Source: Thermoanaerobaculia bacterium
GTDB taxonomy: Bacteria; Acidobacteriota; Thermoanaerobaculia; Multivoradales; UBA5704
NCBI GenBank assembly: GCA_030150965.1
Contig: JASLEW010000463.1
Location: 1-6,739, forward strand
DNA length: 6,739 bases
Direction: 5' to 3'
The notes under the pieces are model-generated. The model did not search any database. It worked only from the letters and a program-made list of their open reading frames with translations, and was not told the DNA's origin. Shown piece by piece: positions 1 to 6,000 of this stretch. Position 1 is the stretch's first letter. Each line of letters begins with the position of its first letter. The position numbers and the translations under genes were made by a program.

Positions 1-3000
1 CGCTCTCGCACCGCGGCAGCGACCGCCGCCTGCCGCTGCCGCCGGCGGCTGCCGCCGCGCTGCGCCGCGCCGCGCAACGCGAGGGCGCCACCCCCTTCAT
101 GTTCGTCCTGGCGGCGCTCCAGCTGCTGCTCGGCCGCTACAGCCGGCAGGACGACCTGCTGATCGGCACGCCGTTCGCCAACCGCACGCGGCCGGAGATC
201 AGCGGGCTCATCGGCTTCTTCGTCGACACCCTGGTGCTGCGCGGCCAGCCGGGGGCCCACGCGGACTTCCGCCACCTGCTGCGCGCCGCGCGCACGGCGG
301 TGCTGGACGCCTTCGCCCACCAGGGGTTGCCGTTCGAGCTCCTGGTCGAGGAGCTGCAGCCGGAGCGCGACGCGGCGCGCAATCCGCTGGTGCAGGTGCT
401 GCTCGGCTACACCGGCAACGAGGCCGGCACGGTGACCGGCGGCGGCGTGGCCTTCTCGCCGCTGCCGCTGCTGCGCAGCCGCACCGCCAAGATCGACCTT
501 TCGCTCTTCGTCCACGAGCGCGGCGAGGGGCTGGAGCTGCGCCTGGAGTACTCGACCGACCTCTACGACGCGGCGACCGCGATCCGGCTGCTGACACACT
601 TCGCGACCCTCGCCGGCACTGCCGCCGAAGGGCCCGAGCTGCCGCTCGCCCTCCTGCCGCTCGCCGCCGCGGGCGAGCGCCACCAGATGCTCTGCGAGTG
701 GAACGACACCGCCGCCGCCAGGCCGCTCGCAGGCCCCTGGGCGCACGAGCTGTTCGCCGAGCAGCTGCGGCGCCGCCCGGAGGCGCCGGCGGTGGTGCCG
801 GCGGAGCCGCCGGCCGGAGACGGCGCCGGCCACGGCGCGGGCTCCGATCTCGCGGTGGTCACCTATGCCGACCTCGACCGGCGGGCGCGGCAGATCGGTC
901 ACGCGCTGCGCCGGCTCGTCGCCGAGAGGGCGCAGCCGGCGGGCGCCATGCGCACCGGCGGCACAGGCAGCCCGGCTGGTCCGGAATTGGCCGCGGGCGC
1001 CGCGGCCGGCGAGGAGCTGCGGATCGGCATCGCCCTCGAACGCTCCGCCGATCTGCTGGCCGCCGTCCTGGCGGTGTGGCGCAGCGGCGCGGCCTACGTC
1101 GCGTTGGACCCGACGCTGCCGGAGGAGCGGCTGTGTTTTCAGCTGGAGGATGCGCGGGCGGGCGCCCTGCTCACCCGCGCCGGCCGCCTGGCCGACCTCG
1201 CCGCCGCGCGCGGCATCCCCTGCCTCGACCCCTCCCAGCTCGACGACCACGACGACGGCGTGCCCGACCCGCTGCCGCCGCTCCCGCAGCGCCGGGTGCA
1301 CGCGGACAGCCTCGCCTACGTCATCTACACCTCCGGTTCGACGGGGCGCCCCAAGGGGGTCGAGCTGACCCACGGCGGCCTGGCCAACCTGCTCTCCTGG
1401 CACGCCCGCACCTTCGGGGTGACGCCGGCCGACCGGGCGACCCTCCTGGCCGGCGTCGGCTTCGACGCCTCGGTGTGGGAGGCCTGGCCGTACCTCGCCG
1501 CCGGCGCCAGCCTGCATATCCTGCCGGACACGCTGCGCACCCGCGCCGCGGAGCTGCGCGCCTGGCTCGCCCGGCGGCGGATCACCGCCGCCTGGCTGCC
1601 GGTGCCGCTCGCCGAGGCCCTCCTGGACCTCGACTGGCGGCAGGACCGGCAGGAGGGCGGCGCCGCCGGCCTCCGCCTGCGCTACCTGCTGACCGGCTCC
1701 GACCGCCTGCACCGCCGGCCGCCGCCGGAGCTGCCGTTCCCGCTGCTCAACACCTACGGTCCGACCGAGTGCACGGTCATCTGCACCTCGGGGGCGGTGC
1801 CGCCCGCGGCGTTCATGCCTCCCGCGGCAGCCCTGACGCCCGCGGCGCCCGCGCCCGCGGATCCCGCTGCACCCGTGGCGCCCGCACCGCCGGCGACGTC
1901 CATGCCACCCGCGGCAGCCCTGGCGCCCGTGGCTCCCGCGGCGTTGGTGGCTACCATGGCTCCGACAACGCTGGACGGCACGGCCGCGCTGGCGCAGCCC
2001 TCCATTGGCCGCCCGCTCGACAACTTCCGCCTGCACGTGGTGGCGCTGGACGGCGGCGAGCCGCGCGCCGTCCCCTGCGGCGTGCCCGGCGAGCTGCTCA
2101 TCGGCGGCACCGGCGTGGCCCGCGGCTACCTGGGCCGCCCCGACCTGACCGCCGAGCGATTCATCCCCGATCCGTTCGCCGCCGATCCGTTCGCCGCCGG
2201 GAGCGCGGCGGGCGCGCCGCCGCGAGCGGCGGGCGTGGAGGGAGGCGGAACCGGGGCTTCGGGAGGCCGCGCCGCGGCGCCGGGCGGGCGGCTGTACCGC
2301 ACCGGCGACCTGGTGCGCTGGCTGCCGGACGGCGAGCTCGACTTCCTGGGCAGGATCGATCAGCAGGTCAAGATCCGCGGCTACCGCATCGAGCTGGGTG
2401 AGGTCGAGGCGGTGCTCGGCGCCCTGCCGGAGGTGGGCGAGGCGGCGGTCCTGGCCCTCGACGGCGCGCTGGTGGCCTTCGCCAGCCCGGCGGCGGGAGC
2501 GCCGGACCTCGACGTGGCGGCGCTGCTCGCCGCCGCCCGCCGCCAGCTGCCGGATTACATGGTGCCCCTGGGCATCGTGCCGCTCGCCGCCATGCCCCAC
2601 AACGCCAGCGGCAAGATCGACCGGCGGGCGCTCGCCGCGCTCGACTGGCGGGCCGCGCTCGGCGGCGATCCGGCGGCCGGGCCAGCGGACGCCGCCCCGC
2701 GCGGCCCGGTCGAGGAGCTGCTGGCCGGCCTCTTCGGCGAGGTGCTGGGCCGCCGCGAGGTGAGGAGCGGCGACAACTTCTTCCACCTCGGCGGCCATTC
2801 ACTCTCGGCCACCCGCCTGGTGTCGCGGGTGCGCGAGGCCCTCGGCGTCGAGCTGCCGGTGCGCGCCCTCTTCGAGGCGCCCACCGTGGCGGCGCTGGCG
2901 CGGGTGACGGAGGAGGCGGTGCGCGGCGGCGCGGCTGCCGCCCTGCCGCCGCTGCGCCCGGTGCCGCGCGGCGGCCGGCTGCCGCTCTCCTTCGCCCAGC

Positions 3001-6000
3001 AGCGGCTGTGGTTCCTCGACCGGCTGTCGCCCAACCGCCCGGCCTACAGCATCCCCAAGGCGTTCGTCCTCCAGCCTCTGGAGGGGCCCGAGGGACAGGG
3101 GAAGCAGAGGGAACCGGAGGGACAGGGGAAGCAGAGGGAGCAGAAGGGACTGGGGAAGCAGAAGGAGCAGGCGGGACAGGGAGAGCAGACGGAGCAGAAG
3201 GGGCCGGGCGGGGCGGCGGGGCTGGAGAGTCCGGAGGGGCCGCTCGCTCCGGCTGCGCCGAGCGCGGCGACTGCGCCGATCGCTCCGGCAGCGCTGATCG
3301 CGCCGGCAGCGCTGGCCGCCGCGCTCGGCGCGGTGGTGCGGCGCCACGAGGCGCTGCGCACCCGCTTTGTGGAGGTCGCGGGCGACCCATGGCAGGAGAT
3401 CCTGCCGGCGCCGGCAGCCGCCCTGCCGGTGATCGATCTCAGCGGCCTGGCCGCTCCGGACGGCCGCCAGCGCCGCGAGTGCGCCCGGTTGGCCGCCGCC
3501 GAGGCGGGGCGGCCCTTCGACCTGGCCCGCGGGCCGCTGCTGCGCGCGGCCCTCGTCCGGCTCGGCGCCGCCGAGCACGTGCTGCTGCTCAACGTCCATC
3601 ACATCGCCTCGGACGGCTGGTCCGAGGGGGTGCTGCTGCGCGAGCTGTCGGCGTTCTACGGCCTCGCCCTTGCCGGCGCTCGTGCCGATGCCGGCGCTGG
3701 TGTCGATGCCGAGAGGTCCGGACTCGCCGGAGCTCCCGGCACCCTGCCCGCGCTGCCCATCCAGTACGGCGACTACGCGGCCTGGCAGCGCGCCTGGCCT
3801 TCCGAGGTGCTGGACCGCCAGCTCGCTTACTGGAGGAGCCAGCTGGCCGGCGTGCCCACGGCGCTCGCGCTGCCGACCGACCGGCCGCGGCCGGCGGTGC
3901 AGAGCTTCCGCGGCGCCAGCCGCGAGCTGCTCCTGCCCGCGGCGGCGACCGCCTCGCTGCGGGCGGCGGCGCGCGCCCACGGCGCGACCCTCTACATGCT
4001 GCTGTGGGCCGGGTTCGCCGCGCTGCTGGCGCGCTGGACGGGACAGGACGACCTGCTCATCGGCACGCCGGTCGCCAACCGCGGCCGGGCGGAGATCGAG
4101 GACCTGATCGGCTTCTTCGTCAACACCGTGGCCCTGCGCGCGCGGCTCGACGGCGATCCCGGACTGGAGCGGCTGCTGCGCGCGGCGCGCGCCACCGTGC
4201 TGGGCGCCTTCGCCCACCAGGACCTGCCCTTCGAGGCGGTGGTGGAGGAGCTGCGGCCCGGGCGCGATCTGGGGCGCAACCCCCTGGTCCAGGTGATGCT
4301 CACCCTGGAGGCCGGTGCGCCCACGGCCGGCGCCGCCGAGCGCGGCAACGGCGCGTCCGCCGCGCTGGAAGCCGACGCCGGGAAGGCCCCGGACACCGGG
4401 GCCGCGACGATGCCGGGCCCCGGCGCCGCCCTCGCGGGACCGGCCACTCGGGGCCTGCGCTTCGTGCCGCTGCGGCTGGGGCTCAACACGGCGGCGAAGT
4501 TCGACCTGTCGCTGGCCGCCGAGGAGGTGGAGGCGGGCAGCGGCAACGGCGGCCCGAAGCAAGGAGGGCCGGGGGCCGGCGGGACGGCGCTGCGCCTCGA
4601 GCTCCAGTACGCCACCGACCTCTTCACCGGCGCCACGGCGGAACGCCTCCTGGCGCACCTCGCCACCCTGCTCCAGGGCGCCGCGGCGGCTCCCGCGGTG
4701 CCCCTCTCGCGGCTGCCGCTGCTGGCGCCGGCCGAGCGGCATCAGCTGGTCGTGGAGTGGAACGACACCGCCGCGCCCTTCCCGCGGCGCACCATCCACC
4801 GGCTGTTCGAGGAGCAGGCGGCGGCGCACCCGCGGGCGGTGGCGGTGGCCTGGGAGGACGGCGAGCTCACCTACGGCGAGCTCGACTCATGGGCTGACCG
4901 GGTCGCCGCGCACCTCCGGCACCTCGGGGTGCGGCCCGGCGAGCGCGTGGGCCTGTGCGCCGAGCGCTCCGGCGGCATGATCGCGGCGGTCCTGGGGATC
5001 CTCAAGGCGGGCGGCGCCTACCTGCCGCTCGACGCCTCCTATCCGCGCGAGCGCCTGGAGCTGCTCCTGGCCGATGCCTTGCCCGCCGCCCTGATCGGCT
5101 CGCGCCGCGAGCTCCTGCTGCTGCCCGAGGGCCCGCCCCACCTGGCGCTGGAGGATCTCGACCTCGCCGCGGCGGACGGCCGCACCGGGGCCGAGCGCGG
5201 CACGCCCACGGCCGGCGGCTGGGAGACGGGCGAGGCGCTGGCCTACGTGCTCTACACCTCGGGCTCGACCGGCGCCCCCAAGGGCGTCGAGGTCAGCCAC
5301 CAGGCGGTGGTGCGCCTGGTGCGCGAGACGGACTACGTGCGGCTTGGCCCCGGCACGGTCTGCCTGCAGCACGCGCCGATGTCGTTCGACGCCGCCACCT
5401 TCGAGATCTGGGCCGCGCTGCTCAACGGCGGCCGGCTGGCGCTGCTGCCGCCCGGCCGCTTCTCGCTGCCGGCGCTGATGGCGGCGGTCGAGCGGCACGG
5501 CGTCAACACCCTGTGGCTGCCGGCGGCCCTGCTCAACCTCGCGGTCGAGGAGGGGATCGAGGGCCTCCATGGCGTCCGGCAGATCGCCTTCGGCGGCGAG
5601 GCCGCCTCGCCCGCGCACCTGGAGCGGGCGCTCGCCGCCCTGTCCCGGACGGAGCTGCTCAATGCCTACGGCCCCACCGAGAACACCACCTTCAGCTCGT
5701 GGTGCCGCCTGCGCGCGGACTGGTACGCGGCTCCCGGCGGGCAGCATGACGACGGGGCCGATGGCGCCACCGACAGCCATGGCGCCGATCACGCCCCTGC
5801 TTCCCGGGCCTCCCGTGGCTCCAACCCCGCCGACCGCGCCGTCGCCCCAGGCCGAACGCGCGCACCTGGCCGCGGGCCGGTGCCGATCGGCCTGCCGATC
5901 GCCGCCAGCACCGCCCACCTGCTCGACCGCTTTCTGGAGCCGGTGCCGGTGGGGTGCACCGGCGAGATCCATCTGGGCGGCGCGGGGGTGGCCCGCGGCT

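Larger units (their letters stand above)
741..2633 (+). other. Adenylation domain A1 (probably activates a hydrophobic amino acid)
   Basis: This domain activates an amino acid with ATP and transfers it to the PCP1 phosphopantetheine thiol. Motifs in order: A2-like WRSGAAYVALD (1077-1109, Ala where Pro is usual), A3 YTSGSTGRPKG (1326-1358), A4 FDASVWE (1461-1481), A5 NTYGPTE (1749-1769), A6 GELLIGGTGVARGYL (2088-2132), A7 YRTGDL (2295-2312), A8 GRIDQQVKIRGYRIELGEVE region (2349-2408) and A10 NASGKIDRRAL (2601-2633) with catalytic Lys at 2613. By-eye alignment to GrsA PheA gives pocket residues D235 A236 W239 W278 L299 G301 T322 V330 I331 K517, which suggests a hydrophobic substrate without a firm match. 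WNDT to the end of A10 spans about 645 residues, roughly 120 more than usual. The excess sits in loops at about 795-850, 921-1010, 1800-1994 and 2169-2288. The absence of a downstream epimerase and the LCL-like C2 imply the L form. Confidence 0.95.
2943..4725 (+). other. Condensation domain C2, complete, LCL-like, with large in-frame inserts
   Basis: This domain condenses the chain on PCP1 with the amino acid on PCP2. All seven core motifs are present: C1 LSFAQQRLWFLD (2985-3020), C2 RHEALRTRF (3342-3368), C3 HHIASDG (3597-3617, catalytic second His at 3600-3602), C4 YGDYAAW (3765-3785), C5 IGFFVNT (4107-4127), C6 HQDLPFE (4215-4235) and C7 RDLGRNPL (4263-4286). The SFAQQRLWFL form of motif C1 is typical of LCL domains; DCL, starter and cyclization types differ. 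From motif C1 to the next WNDT is about 590 residues, against roughly 440-450 usually. The excess lies in the C1-C2 gap (purine-rich repeat, ~3081-3314), the C3-C4 gap (~3672-3745), and after C7 (~4308-4448, with a smaller piece near 4536-4585). No insert interrupts a catalytic motif, so activity is plausible. Confidence 0.95.

Noticed and set aside
99..101. ATG as a possible gene start, and other internal ATGs such as 4977-4979 in another frame
   Set aside because: Conserved condensation-domain sequence runs upstream of 99 to the window edge, and no ribosome binding site or gap precedes it. The others lie inside domains or out of frame.
698..2401. Long + strand open frame in the phase one base before the coding frame, and another at 3008-4897
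   Set aside because: Translations are Arg/Ala/Pro/Gly-rich without motifs, while the frame starting at multiples of 3 holds every core motif across the same span.
3090..3197. CRISPR-like array
   Set aside because: The units are directly adjacent without unique spacers, in frame, and coding; this is a minisatellite.
2799..4829. Long open frame on the minus strand (about 676 codons), and a similar one at 4887-6572
   Set aside because: Both are antisense to conserved NRPS domains, have no recognisable protein features, and are expected where third positions are nearly all G/C and stops are rare.
5682..5886. Possible frameshift in A2 after motif A5, since the next frame reads as a tidy Pro-rich repeat
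   Set aside because: A5 (5661-5681) and the segment from IGLPIA to A6 (5886-6005) are in the same frame and no stop occurs between them, so there is no net shift. Paired indels remain possible and are reported as a finding.
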